From: Daphnia carinata
Lineage: Eukaryota > Arthropoda > Branchiopoda > Diplostraca > Daphniidae
Reading direction: 5' to 3'
Assembly: GCF_022539665.2 (NCBI RefSeq)
Contig: NC_081333.1
Location: 4,092,001 to 4,156,000, forward strand
Length of the DNA stretch: 64,000 nt
Shown: in pieces, positions 12,408 to 23,912 of the stretch
Layout: the number at the start of each line of letters is the position of its first letter
Numbering within the stretch: the stretch's first letter is position 1
Notes under the pieces: generated by a model
Database searches by the model: none
The model's input: the letters and a program-made list of their open reading frames with translations, nothing else
Told to the model about the DNA's origin: nothing
Translations under genes and position numbers: made by a program

Positions 12408-12962
12408 ATGAAAATTATGGTGTCTATTCAGTTATCGCATCAGTATGGCTGGGTTATTCTCGTTGGAGTTGCTTCAGCCTTTCTTATACTTTGGCAAGGA
12501 ATGCAAGTGGGAAAGATGAGGAAGAAGTTTAAGATTCATTACCCAACCATGTATTCCACCGAGAACAATGTGTTCAACTGCTACCAAAGAGCTCATCAAA
12601 ATACGTAACTCAAAAATCTTTTCTCGATGAAAGAGTTCTGTTTTTATCGCTACATTTTTTTTCCAGGCTAGAAAACTATCCACAGTTCCTTATGCTGCTG
12701 TTTATAGGAGGCATACAATTTCCCATTGTTACGGCACTAGCAGGAGTGGTTTGGATTCTGGGCAAAATAGCATACAGCCTTGGATATTATACTGGTGGTA
12801 AGTTCATACTTATTTAGGAGCTATGTGATATTTTAGCTACAAGTATGGTTTATTAAAATAGACCCTGCAAAGCGCATGAAAGGATTTTTTGGCTACATCG
12901 GACTAATAACAATGTTGGGGACAACAGTTTCCTTTGCCCTTAATCTTCTTGGTTATCTTTGA
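12408..12962 (+). CDS. Microsomal glutathione S-transferase 3, copy 3, intron-reduced
   Basis: Three exons: 12408-12604, 12667-12797 and 12862-12962. The first exon fuses the sequence that copies 1 and 2 carry in exons 2 and 3: the codons for MQVGKMRKKF run on without the intron found there in the other two genes. The tiny 8-nt first exon is also absent and the N-terminus is rewritten (MKIMVSIQLSHQYGWVILVG). The core FNCYQRAHQNTLE and [10 protein letters not shown] are kept, and the two remaining introns sit at the same positions and phases as in the other copies. The protein is about 142 residues with four predicted TM helices. Likely a functional enzyme with partial intron loss. Confidence 0.85.
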
Positions 12963-13367
12963 GATTGACTCAACAGGTTGTGGTCCTTAGCTGTTTTAAA
13001 TTTAAAAAGTCATATTCCAATTACCCAGAAATGGTTTAATGTGTTTAAAAGCAGCCAGGATATTGGTTAACAAGTTACTTAATTTGTTCATTTGGTTTTT
13101 AAATTTTAAATAGTTTCACTTGAATTTTGGATTAGACATATGTTTTAAGAAATGGGATAGTTAGATAAAATGAATATATGAAATTATTATCACACAGGAA
13201 ATATTATCACTAAAAAGGAAACCATTAGACTTGATTGTTTCTTTAATCCCAATAATCGTTTAATTATATTGGTATGGTCAAAAGAGCATTAAGAGTCGAT
13301 ATTTAAATAAGCAACGCCGTATTCCTAGTGCGGTAATTTGTTGAAGCGTTATCAATATTCAATAATT
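12963..13367. other. 3' flanks of convergent genes
   Basis: Convergent intergenic sequence between the + strand GST3 copy 3 and the - strand growth-factor gene. AT-rich, no coding frame. Confidence 0.35.
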
Positions 13368-15132
13368 TCACATTCGTTTTGTGATTTCCTCTTCAAATAT
13401 TTCGCTTGCCGTAACACACCTGCAAATGTAGATAGCATGTGTTTAATAATTTTGAATTGAAAAGAATTTATCGTCAACGCTGTTCAAGTACTAGTTTAGA
13501 CTATATTACCGGCATTGTTCCGACGAGAAAAAAGAACCTGTAGAACATTCGACGTCAATTTGGGGAGGACAACGACACTTGCAACTTCGTTCGTCCCAAT
13601 CTTTGGAGATAAGAAAAATGATGCATTTCACAGCCGTCCTTCAACGCATAATTCTACTCAAATTATAGTCGCTTATACGTACAGAGAGGAGCCTTGCAAA
13701 TTTGCTGCACGGGTTTCCCAGGTTTTGATCCGTTCTGTTTGCAAACACATTTGCAATTATTTTTATCGTAGACCTGTTGTGGATTGCAATCCGATGCTTT
13801 CACCTATCGTTTTCAAAACAAGTTTTGATGTCTAGCCTGCATTTATAGTTACAGACATTATTAAATTCGTTGCAGCTTACCTTACACTGGCATTTGCATT
13901 TGTTATGTTTTTCTATTTGGACTTGCTTGTAGTTTACAGTTACTCCTTTACTATTAACATCAATTACCTCCTTGACATTTAAATGTACCCCTCTACTAGC
14001 AACAGCAACTGCCTGTAAAGATTGAGGAATGATAAATTTAACACAACATATACCTAGCCTTCAAACGCTAGATATATACCTGCGTTTTTATTATGGTGAT
14101 GGCTTCTGGAACTGGGACGCATTGAAGTCTTTCGTTGTTGCAGCAACCGCCACAACGTTCGACTAATGTACAGGCCGGCCACCATGTAATGTTTGGTTCT
14201 TTAGGTATCTCCACCGGAATCTGTAATCATTTCTGGGCGCTTAATATCTAATGTTTCTAACCAGATCATTTCTCCATTAATATATCCTTACTTTTCGTGG
14301 TTTGCATTCAGCAGAACGATCTCTAATAATCTCATTACTTTTCCGCAAGACTTCAGGCTTGGGTGTCGCTTCGCGTTTTCGAGGCGAATCCGGCGGTGGT
14401 ATTCCTGTCCGTAACATCCGTAGTGGGACTGCGACTTTAGTTTTGAGGTACATTGATAATTTTTAACATCCGATTTGCGCAAACCCACCATAACATTTTC
14501 AGACGTTTAGTTAAACTCACCATTCCCCGCTGGCGAGAGCAGCGTAAAAGTCAAATCTTGGTGGGCTGAAGAGTTATCGAATTCGTGATCTGGGGGCGAA
14601 TCATTCATTAGGAAATGCGAAGCGGCAACGGGAGTTGAAGCTGCGTTCGTCGAGCTATCCTTCAACAAGGCGTTATAGCAAGTTTTTCGTAGCTCTAAAT
14701 TATCCCTCTAAAAATCCATATGAACTATGATTGATAAGCCATTCGATTATTTTTAAAATATTGTTCTAATTTTATTCACCAGCTCGTCACGATCTGGTGT
14801 GTTATGTCGCCAGGTGCCGAGCATGACACTTCGAGTGAAAGGAGACGAACAAATTTCGGTTCCACCTACTCGAATAGTTTCGAGCAACAAAGCCTCCAAA
14901 CTGCTGACCCTACCGAGACGAATCTGCGTTGTAGAAAGTCTGATTAGTTTCATCGATGTTATTATGAATGAATAAAAACTGTTACCTGAAATTCGTATTC
15001 CGGATCGATAGGATTTTCTCCATCGGAAGTTCTAGAAAAATCTCCGTTGGTGTGCCGTCCAATACGAGATGTACTGGTATACGTGAGATTCATCATCAGT
15101 AATAGAAAGGCAATAACGTTTGAATATTCCAT
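13368..15132 (-). CDS. PDGF/VEGF-related growth factor with cysteine-rich C-terminal tail
   Basis: Nine exons join in phase: 15132-14986, 14923-14780, 14707-14521, 14434-14292, 14220-14080, 14012-13881, 13803-13683, 13600-13510 and 13419-13368. Order: signal peptide (MEYSNVIAFLLLMMNLTYTS), a propeptide-like region of roughly 150 residues, the PDGF/VEGF cystine-knot domain beginning AECKPRK with WWPACTLVERCGGCCNNERL at its core, CKCQCK at the domain end, then a tail of repeated CxCxC modules (DCNPQQVYDKNNCKCVCK, DERSCKCRCP, EQCRCV). That tail resembles the Balbiani-ring-3-like repeats of VEGF-C/D and arthropod PVFs. PVFs are secreted ligands for PVR-type receptor tyrosine kinases controlling haemocyte and epithelial migration. 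The small tail exons are the least certain. Confidence 0.82.
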
Positions 15133-16829
15133 ATTGGGCCGTGGAAATTGGTAGAACAGTTCGGTTATGCGTCCTCTCTGTGCGGAGATGTCTTGTGTAC
15201 TGATACGTGATCTGTTGGAGGTATAAGTCACGGACGCATTTTATAAAGAAGTGCTACTAGACACAACGGGTCGTGACTTGACTTTGCAAGTTGCCGTTTT
15301 TCTGCCTGGAGTAGGCGGAAAGGGTGGGAGGATTCTGCTCTGGGGTAATTTCCCAACTTCCCATGTGCAGACCCGCAGTTGGAATCTTTTTTTTTATCAT
15401 ATCCCCATCCGTTTGAAAAGTTCAAATACTCGGGCAATCCAATCCTGTGGCATTGTCATGTGTTATTTTCAAACATTTGGACAGAATTTTTACGAAAAGT
15501 GACCTCAGAAACGTGGGAGGAAGAGTACGTCAATGTCGATGACGTCTATTTGGGAACGAGAACTTTTCCTGGCTTTGTTTGCCTCTTTTAAGTAAATAAG
15601 CCGTACGGCTCATTGCCCAGTGTATAGCGTTCTGGTAAGATTTCAAGAGAACTATCACGCCCTTTACGTGACTCGTGTGGCCGTTTGTAGGTAATGTACC
15701 AGCAGACAACAGATGACTGAATTTTACTATCAACAAATAAGTACACGGACATGTTTGTTTGCTGGCAGACTGTTGTAAGGAACCCACTGAAGAGGAGATG
15801 TCCGGCGCCGACGTCGTCCAAGGCAAAAGTCTAGACAGAATTTGACCTGCAAGGCGAGGCACTCGGTAACATCAAATATAAATGAGCAAAACTTGATTTA
15901 GTGTAATCATAAATCAAGAAATAGAACATTTGTACCAGGATGTTTACCTCGGTGAAACATTTGTGAAAACGTTGCCAAATTTAGATAAAATAGCACGTTG
16001 GTATGTTTTCTTGCCCAGTTCTGTCTATACGGCCAATTCGTGGAAGCAGAAGATTGGAAAGCTCGCAAATAAACAAAAATGTTTAACTGATCTATCGATA
16101 GCATTACTATAAAGTGCCGACCGCCTTTTATTAAGGATTCGTAAATATTGGTTTCTTAGAAAAAACGAAATCTGGAAATCGCAAATGTTTACAGCCAACG
16201 AAAAGCGCATAAGAGTTACTTTAGTAAAAAAAAGAGGGGGGGGGGGAAAGCTATTCTATTAGATTATAATATATAATTCCAACAATATCAATACAATATT
16301 TTGCATGCTCTGACAGGATAGAGAAAAGGCGCGTAAGATCTAAAAACTTCGAATAATATTTGAACCGAATAATGAAAGTTGAGATTCGAGAACGGTGATG
16401 TTGTGTCTATAGAACTAGACGAAAATCGTTTACTCACAGTCGGCCTGATAGAGCTTCGAGTATCAAGCATCTCAATCAACACAGGTAGTTGCCGAGGTCT
16501 GGAAGTTGCGTACGCACCTCTGTAAAATTTATTTGAACGCGCCGCAACTTTCGGGAAAACTTAGCTATAAATAACACTTGATTTACTCAATACGAACACG
16601 TAAGCCGATTCTCAATTTTTCCTATATTTTTTGTTATTTTTATTGTTAAAAAGAAATATATTCGTTTATGAAACTGCATTTCTAGTGCTAAACATAGATG
16701 GCACCACTGTTAAAAGGCAGCAGACGATACAATGGTAAACAAATTTGTACTTGACTGTTTCTGTCAATGTGTCTTCCTGGAAATCTCGTAGGCGTTTTTA
16801 ACCCATTGTTCATAATTTTTACCAGAGCC
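15133..16829. other. Long intergenic spacer between divergent genes
   Basis: This 1.7 kb lies upstream of both the - strand growth factor and the + strand F-box gene. Several frames are open by chance but none has splice support or domain character. A G-run lies at about 16235-16246 and short AT-rich stretches follow. Regulatory elements for both genes are expected here but I cannot pick any out. Confidence 0.4.
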
Positions 16830-19275
16830 ATGGAGAAAACTTGTTACTTTTTTCAAATACCAACGGAAGTTATGTGCATGATTGTTAGTCACTTATCTAT
16901 ACACGACAGAATCTCTTTCAAATTCGCATATCCACATTTTTTCTGCCAGCATAGGTATGATCACAATCTTCCTGACATCGATAGCAAATTAATAGAGCGT
17001 AACATATAAACAGAATGTTTTATTATCCTTCAGGCACATAAATGTCAGGGAAGCATTTGCTTGCAGTGAAGAAAACATAGAAAAAATACTTCACAATTAT
17101 AACCCAGATGTGGTAACCAAATTGGATTTTAACTATTGCTACTGGTTATCAGGAAAAGAAATAAGTGATTTTGCAAGAAGTTGCACCAATCTCAAAGAGC
17201 TATCTGTGGCACATACAAACATTGACATTAGTGACGTAGCTGAAGTGTTGAGTGAGAATGTCAAGCTATCCAAACTGTCCCTCAGCATTACAAACCCAGA
17301 TAGCTATTGGTGTACAGAACAGTCTGTTATTGATTGCCTACAACAGCACCAAGAGGATTCTGAAGAAATGTCTAGCAAAATGATTTGGCAAAATCTTCTA
17401 TCATTGTCTCAACTAGGAACAGCTAAAGAGTCTTTGGCTCAACTTAGCTACTTAGATCTTCACACTGGACATAACCCTGTTATTCTAGGGACAATATTGA
17501 GGTATTGAAACTATTTTCACCATTTCACTGTTCCTAGAACTTGTGAGTAACAAATTCATCTGTTTTTTCTTTTTAGTGCATGCAAAAATTTGGAGAATCT
17601 TTCTATACAGCTGACTGTTGAACAAGAAAAACTTGTCTATCCTGAAGATTTAAAAATAGAAGATTGGCCTTCAAGAAAAACCATCAGCAACTTGCTTGAA
17701 TCTTTTGCTGTGGACAGTGTGGAACGGTACAGTCCCCTCCCACCACGTTCTTTAAAATCCATTGTTGTGTTAGTTCACAACAAAAGTAGGACTATGGAAG
17801 GTCCAATGGAACAATTTATTCAGAAGATAGTTGATAAAAGTTCTAGCTACATACAGTGCTTATGGGCAGCCATACCTTTCTTAACATTGCGCGATATGGG
17901 ATTCAGTATTAAGAATATGATTGCTTGGAAGGAAACGAAAAATTTTAGTGATATCGTCTTACGACAGAAACGTCTACCTTTTATGGAGAGCCTTGCGTGT
18001 AACAAGTATATGCAAAGAGGCGACTTTAATTCGCCACACCTAAAACAAATTGAGTGCGGATTTTGGAAAGATGTATGTATGTTTCTAGTTGAATGTATCC
18101 AACCGAATAATTAATCCCTTTTCTTATTTACGGCAGAATTTTGCGAGTTTTTGCCGAGCTCATCCGTTGCTGGAAAGATTGCGATTAAACAAGCGCCCTT
18201 GTGAAGTTTCAGAGCTTTATAGCATCATCGATTGGAGTCGCTTACCACCAATACGAGTCCTATCGCTCCATTCACGAATTATTTACGCGTCAGACTATTT
18301 GCAAAACAGCTGGATGAGAAATCGAGCTGAAAGGGCATTGTGCATGCTACTCAATAAATGCCCGTCATTAGAAGAACTTGAAATTTGTCCCGATTTTAAT
18401 GAAAGCCCAGACGCCTTGATAAGGTTCGTAATTGCTTTATTTTGTAACACAAATATTTATTTAGATGTTGCTTCTCGATTAGGAATTCGCGGGAAACATT
18501 TCTCACAGCCGATTCGCTTTCTGGATTGACGCTATGTCAAAATTTAAAGAAGTTTTCGCTTGTTTCCGTGAAGATATCGTACAAGCAAGAAGAAATCAAC
18601 GACACCTCACTACTGGAGGAGGTAATCCTTTTTATTTTCATGTAATTCAAAAAATGTTAAACACTCTTTTGATTTCAGATTGTAACAAAATGTCCTAATC
18701 TCGAATCATTGAAAATCCAAGACTTGAGTATCGGTTTAACGCATAATGGTGCCAATGAGCGCAAAAATTCCGTTTTGGAAACGCTTTATTGGTCGTGCAT
18801 AGAGAGATGCTGTTTGACACTACGATCAGCCCACAAACTCCGTTTACTGAGGTGGAAAATGCGCATCGTTTCACAAGCCTTTGACCAGTTAATCCGCTTA
18901 TTAGCCTATTGCCCTTCGCTGGTCCAACTGGGATTGGTTGCAAGTTCCGTTCACTGTGGGCTGGACATGTACTCATGGAACGAAACAATGTTCGCGGCAT
19001 TTTTCGTTGAATTCGTTCAACATTTGCCGAAACTAATTGCTCTTTTAGTCGTCCTTCCCGGTGCTCCAACGTCGCATTGCATAGCAGCCACCGCAGCTCT
19101 GGAGTCCACCTATCGTTCAACTCGCCCGTGTTTCTGTGCGCAAATCACGGACAGTCTGAGCAGTGCTAATCCCCCTAGTTTGCCCTGGATACACTATCAA
19201 GCGCTGGCCTGCGATTCGTACCCATCCGTTGGTGAGTTACCCTATCATTTTACGACATCCGACAGTCATTACTGA
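16830..19275 (+). CDS. F-box protein with leucine-rich-repeat-like C-terminal region
   Basis: Six exons: 16830-16954, 17034-17501, 17577-18072, 18137-18423, 18465-18621 and 18679-19275, about 710 residues. An F-box lies at the N-terminus: FQIPTEVMCMIVSHLSIHDR followed by ISFKFAYPHFF, the expected LPxEVxxxIxxxL pattern. The rest is a chain of degenerate LRR-like segments such as CTNLKELSVAHTNID, KNLENLSIQL, PSLEELEICPDF, CPNLESLKIQD and CPSLVQLGLVAS. F-box/LRR proteins act as substrate receptors of SCF ubiquitin ligases. The start at 16830 was chosen because it opens directly before the F-box; an upstream ATG at 16767 in the same frame is possible. A GTGAGT at 19232 could be a donor that would change the last residues. 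Confidence 0.75.
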
Positions 19276-20049
19276 TTCCCTTGTTGAGATCTCATTTATT
19301 GACATTTGCAAATTGACGTTCAAATTTATCGACATTATTTTCAATGAACTTGGCCCTTTTCAACTGCTGGACAAAATTTAATTAAAATTGACTTATGATG
19401 GGACGGACGTGTAATAATCGTATAGTTTTGCGAATATTTTGATCTGACTGCGCGAAAAAAGATGCCTGTGTCTTAACGATTTTTTGTATATTCCGTTATC
19501 GAGTTTACTATACAATTGTTTCGCTCAAATGGTTTTCTGTGTTTCGATTTCTTTGGCATTAACATTCTCTCACTGTGTCCGTGACTAGGACGTGGAGAAC
19601 ACACAGTCGGAACACATTTACGTCGAATGTGCTTTCGCCAAGGCTATTGCCATTACTGCTAAGTGTTTTCCATTGTAGCCGAAACGCTTAGGTAATTTGA
19701 AGTCAACGACCTTCGTTCGCCTCGTTATTTCCTCTTAAAAAATAGGTACGATGTCAATTTGGCCATGACTGAAATCCACTTTAAAAGTTTTCAACACGCA
19801 TCTTTGACGAGAACAAGTGGGTTGTTCATAACCTAATAGCTTTTAATATACAGTATAATGTCCGTAGAGTTAAAATTTTCAGGTTCTTAATTTTTGACAT
19901 CTTAAATGATTCAACTGCAAATTTTACAAACAGGAACGTTTATCTTTTATTGGTAATATAATCTCATCCGAAAATGTAGAAGATTCAGTGAAGAACTTCA
20001 TTTAAATATTTTCTTTGTCGCGCAGGCCATTGTCTTTGGTTTAATAGGC
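19276..20049. other. Convergent 3' flanks
   Basis: Sequence between the + strand F-box gene and the - strand Gly/His-rich peptide. A weak alternative last exon for the F-box gene might begin near 19590 (after an acceptor), but the read-through end at 19275 is simpler. Nothing else is seen. Confidence 0.35.
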
Positions 20050-20388
20050 TTATTTGCCGAAATGATGTCCACCATATCCGTATCCGCCGTATCCACCGTA
20101 ACCCCCGTAACCACCAGGATAGCCTCCGTAACCACCAGGATAGCCTCCGTAGCCACCAGGATAGCCACCGTAACCATAGCCACCATGTCCGTGGTGATGG
20201 TCGTGATGATGATGATGTCCGCCAAGCAAACCTTCTATCAGACCCAAGAAAGGTGCAGCTTCAACGACCATCGATGCAAACACTACGAAGAAACCAAAAA
20301 CTGCAATCTAAAATAGTTGATCAGAATTAGAAAAAGAATTCTAAGTGTTGGCCGTAGCTCGACGCATCGTTACCGTGTTGCGGATCAT
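20050..20388 (-). CDS. Gly/Tyr/His-rich secreted peptide
   Basis: Two exons: 20388-20374 (five codons, MIRNT) and 20307-20050, giving about 90 residues. The signal peptide (IAVFGFFVVFASMVVEAAP) spans the splice site. The mature chain has a hydrophobic LGLIEGLLGG, then a His cluster (HHHHHDHHHGHGG), then several GGYPGGY repeats, ending YGGHHFGK. It resembles arthropod GYG-rich antimicrobial or cuticular peptides; the His cluster suggests metal binding. No Cys. A companion gene of the same design lies at 23445-23813. Confidence 0.8.
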
Positions 20389-20440
20389 CTTGTTGCTGTT
20401 GTTCGTGAAGAACTGTTGATAATGTCGCCGCAGCGCTAGC

Positions 20441-20449
20441 TTTTTATAG
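20441..20449 (-). promoter_or_regulatory. TATA box of the Gly/His-rich peptide gene
   Basis: On the - strand the sequence reads CTATAAAAAG, about 55-60 nt upstream of the ATG at 20388. Transcription would start around 20410-20418, leaving a very short 5' UTR. Confidence 0.65.
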
Positions 20450-22572
20450 CGAGGTAGCAGCTGGATTACAGAAATCCTTCCGTAGAAGGCAGGAAGGCAC
20501 TCGACAACTTAACCCAAGGTTAAAAACGCTTTCGTTTTCTCGCCGGGAATTCTTTGACGTCCTGACCTTGCCTTATTATTGGAAACGGAGGTTTTCCGGG
20601 TCTTCATTCCACGCTGGTGGTTATAGGTGGAGTTTCGTCTTTCAAACAATTTTTTTTGGGAGTTCGCCGCATGTGTGTGTGAGGTAAACGCATGGGACGA
20701 AACACCTGACTATACAAGGATATCATTGATGTATAAACGCTGTTGGGCATTGAATCTCTTGTAACGAATGTGTTGCTGGTGTGTATTAACAAGATCTTTA
20801 GAGGGTCTGAAAGCAAACAGAATTTATGAACCAAGAACCTTGGCCTAAATGAAAAACACGCGGAAGACGCTCAAGTTACTGGTTTTCTACAAACAAAATG
20901 ACTGCGTTATTGTGACACATGTGTTGCACTATGGAAAACGGATTTCTATTTACCTGTAGCTCAAATGGAATTCAAGAGGTAGAAGGTGAATCGGGAAATC
21001 TTTGTTACAAATCCCACATCCAAAAATAAAGTTAATTGCGGCAACACTCGTTAAATTTCGTACCTAAACCATGTATATATATATATATAGATAGCAATAT
21101 CGTTTTTTAAAATAAATAGAAAATAGGAAAAGTCGGGCTTATTATTTTGTCAGGCTTATTTTTTAAGCCAATATGGTAAAAATCGGGTACAATGCTGAAA
21201 ATCTCAATCAAACTATGATCTAGACAGAATCCCTATCGAGAAATTTAGAAAAACTGAAAAAAATGAACTGCTTGAATTATGCAGTTCTCGAACAAAAAAT
21301 AATCAAGTTGTCTCTTCCAACTGCTTTGGACCTGAATAATGCAAAAACTATTGATCCCATTCAGAAATGAAGCTGATTTCCGGGTTCCCCGTTAAATTTT
21401 GAGTAAGATTCATGTATTTTTAGCCATAGTTAGATTTTTGCCAAAAATGAAAAATTGGGAAGGCTTATAGCCTTCTCACTTTTGTCGAAATCCGAAAAAA
21501 AATGAAATCTCATGGAATTGGATGAAACTCAGTAGAAATAATCAGAATTGAACGCTGATTCCAAATATAGCATCGGTTTTTTCCTTGGTTGTATAGTTTC
21601 CGAATAAACTTCTTATTGCAAGAGAAAAAACTAAAATAACGTTAAACGATGTGGCTACGGATAAAAGGAAATTCCGGATTTGAATCCGTCCGCTGTGTCA
21701 TCTCATGGCAATGACGGTTGTCGAAACAATTACCTTCTCCAGTTCATCCTTTTGACAGAGAGAAGAAGATCGGAAACCGGAAGTGTAGCGTTGCCACGGT
21801 CGAATGAATCCTCTTACACCTCGGGCAAATCGACGCTATCGCGAATGGGATACCCCCCCCCCAATTCTATCTGATATCCTTCTGTTTAGAAATTGCATCA
21901 AAACACTTGATCATATGTCAGAAAGAAATCAACATGTTTCGTTTTTTAATTCTTAGTTAATGCCGTCGCTGTGCCACCTTTCATTTGTTTTCTTAGTTAA
22001 GTTAGCTCTTCCTATAAATTTGCTAATTCCTATATACAATTTATTTAAGTATTGCCATTTTACGTTAATAGTTAGTAGAGCAGAAAAACCCAGCAGCTTC
22101 TCGAGGTCCTAGACATAAAAAATCACCTAGTCGTTGAGGCCGCGGCCATTTCAAGCCAGTTTGTAGCCATTTTACCCTTGCAGGTTTACGCTATTAATTG
22201 TGAGATACCAAACGTACCATGTCCTGCTAACGAGCCGTCCTTTTCCCGCGTGCAGCATGCAGATTGGGCTGTTGCATAAAACCGCAATTTCCTACAATGG
22301 CGCTAACAGAGAGTGCGTGTTTGCTCGGGACTAACTTCCCGAAAACTATTTTTATCGTACACAGCGAGACACAGCAAAATATATGTGGGTAGTTGGGCCA
22401 GGCGTTTTCTACGATGACGCAACGAAAGTGTACCCAAGATGCATGGTATTTCCCCGTGCATTACGCCAGTGAGTATGTTCACCGAGATAACAGAAAACGA
22501 TAAACATGGAATATAATAAACGGAAATTGAGGAACGCCCATACCGTGACCTCGTTTTTCTTAGTTCAGCAAC
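20450..22572. other. Intergenic spacer with remnants of a dispersed repeat
   Basis: No supported gene is seen across 2.1 kb. At 21133-21178 there is a short motif (AGTCGGGCTTATTATTTTG and a nearby CAGGCTTATT) that recalls the AAGCCCGACTAAATAAGCCC motif repeated at 44.2-44.7 kb and 49.2 kb. The sequence to about 21600 has the same AT-rich, phrase-repeating character. I read it as a decayed copy of a MITE-like element. Confidence 0.4.
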
Positions 22573-22580
22573 TATATAAA
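22573..22580 (+). promoter_or_regulatory. TATA box of the 8-cysteine peptide gene
   Basis: TATATAAA lies 74 nt upstream of the ATG at 22647, consistent with a transcription start near 22605 and a 5' UTR of about 40 nt. Confidence 0.6.
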
Positions 22581-22646
22581 CAAACGAAGTTGTACTCTTC
22601 TTTGTACGATAAGAACACAGACATCCTCCGTCTCAACATTAGAAAA

Positions 22647-23118
22647 ATGCATCGTCCACTCGTAATGGTAATTTAAAACTATGCGAAGCTTGTGTATAGA
22701 CAAAGCCGTTAACATTTTTCACCATTTCCAAAAACCGCCAACGTTTCCGGTTCCGGGTAGCTTCTGTTAGTGACACTGATGGCTGTTTACACCGTGGCTG
22801 AACGTAAGTACACAGGATTCCATGTGAGAACTTGAACCATTTGTCACTGTCAACGATAATTTAGTTGGAATATTTTGTTTTTAAATACTTGAGCTAATTT
22901 GCTGACGTTGTGTGATGTTCAAGGAAAACCGTTTGATCGCTTCGTGTGGTCCTTACTTATTAATAATGCTGCTAATTTAAATTACGTGATTGAATAACAC
23001 AGTGTTAGGGAGGTGCCCAGGTTCGTGCAGATATGAGTGCCCGGAACGAACGCCGGAAAACGAGCCTTGCGCACTTTGCCAATGTGGCAAACCTTACGGA
23101 CCACTGTGCTGTTTGTAA
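22647..23118 (+). CDS. Secreted 8-cysteine mini-protein
   Basis: Three short exons join in phase: 22647-22667, 22761-22803 and 23003-23118, encoding 59 residues. Residues 1-21 form a signal peptide (MHRPLVMLLLVTLMAVYTVAE). The mature part of about 38 residues has eight cysteines with spacing C-x3-C-x3-C-x9-C-x2-C-x1-C-x7-CC, enough for four disulfides: GRCPGSCRYECPERT, then ALCQCGKPYGPLCC. A TATA box sits at the expected distance. I do not recognise the family; antistasin/TIL-like inhibitors, defensin-like peptides and toxin-like knottins are all possible by pattern only. No single open frame spans it, so an ORF-only scan would miss it. Confidence 0.68.
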
Positions 23119-23444
23119 AACGTTTTTTGTTTATCAACAGCAGAATTCCCTAGCGCTTTTATTACGTTCTGATGATCTTTAATTTGTAGTGACATCAGAT
23201 TCATGTATTATTTTTTTGTGTTTCAATAATTCTGAACTGGCAGAAGTTCCTCCATTTTTATATTTATTTACCGTTGTAATTGAATAAAAGAATTACAAAT
23301 ATTCACGCCGAGATATACAAACATGACACGAATACTTAAATTAACAATGAAACAATAAATCTGCCAGCCTTTGGTGATCGAGGAAGACAATGACCTTAAC
23401 GTCAGTTTTCAGTTGTACAAGCCAATGGAACGTCTAGATGCTTC
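23119..23444. other. Convergent 3' flanks
   Basis: AT-rich sequence between the 8-cysteine gene (+) and the second His-rich peptide gene (-), including an AATAAA-like signal near 23282. No coding potential seen. Confidence 0.35.
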
Positions 23445-23813
23445 TTAGCCTAAGAAACCGAATCCTCCATGATGTCCATCGAACCCATGGTGATGTCCAT
23501 CAAAACCGCCATGATGGTGTCCCCCAAAACCACCGTGATGGTGTCCACCGAAACCGCCGTGATGGTGTCCGCCGAAACCGCCGTGATGTCCAATGAATCC
23601 ATCGTGATGATGATGATGATGATGATGTCCGCCACCCAACAAGCTTCCAACAATCCCTAAAATATTACGACGCTCTCGCCGGCCCTCGGCCATTGCAAAC
23701 AAGGCCATCGCCAAAACAACGATCAAGCTAACAACGATCTAAAGATAAATCAAATATTATTTAACACACTAAACACGACACGATTAAATACTTCTTACCA
23801 AACTACGGCTCAT
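23445..23813 (-). CDS. His/Gly-rich secreted peptide with HHHGGFGG repeats
   Basis: Two exons: 23813-23799 (MSRSL) and 23738-23445, about 102 residues. The signal peptide (VVSLIVVLAMALFAMAEG) crosses the intron. A short basic RRERR segment follows and may be a processing site. Then comes LGIVGSLLGGG, a run of eight His, and tandem GGFGGHHH-type repeats ending FGFLG. The His density predicts Zn, Cu or Ni binding. The design (5-codon first exon, hydrophobic LLGG, His run, Gly repeats) matches the gene at 20050-20388, so the two are probably related by duplication. Function is unknown; cuticle, byssus-like adhesive or antimicrobial roles are possible. Confidence 0.8.
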
Positions 23814-23904
23814 TTTTATAGCTTGTGTGGAGTTGGGACTGGAGAATTGATACTGTTGCTGGAAAGCTGCAAGAACTGCAATAATAACAAGACTATTTGG
23901 CTTC

Positions 23905-23912
23905 TATTTATA
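23905..23912 (-). promoter_or_regulatory. TATA box of the His/Gly-rich peptide gene
   Basis: TATAAATA on the - strand, about 95 nt upstream of the ATG at 23813, leaving a 5' UTR of about 60 nt. Confidence 0.6.

Noticed and set aside
19590-19670. Possible extra 3' exon for the F-box gene
   Set aside because: It can be joined in phase through a GTGAGT donor at 19232, but the read-through end is simpler and plausible. No way to decide without transcripts.
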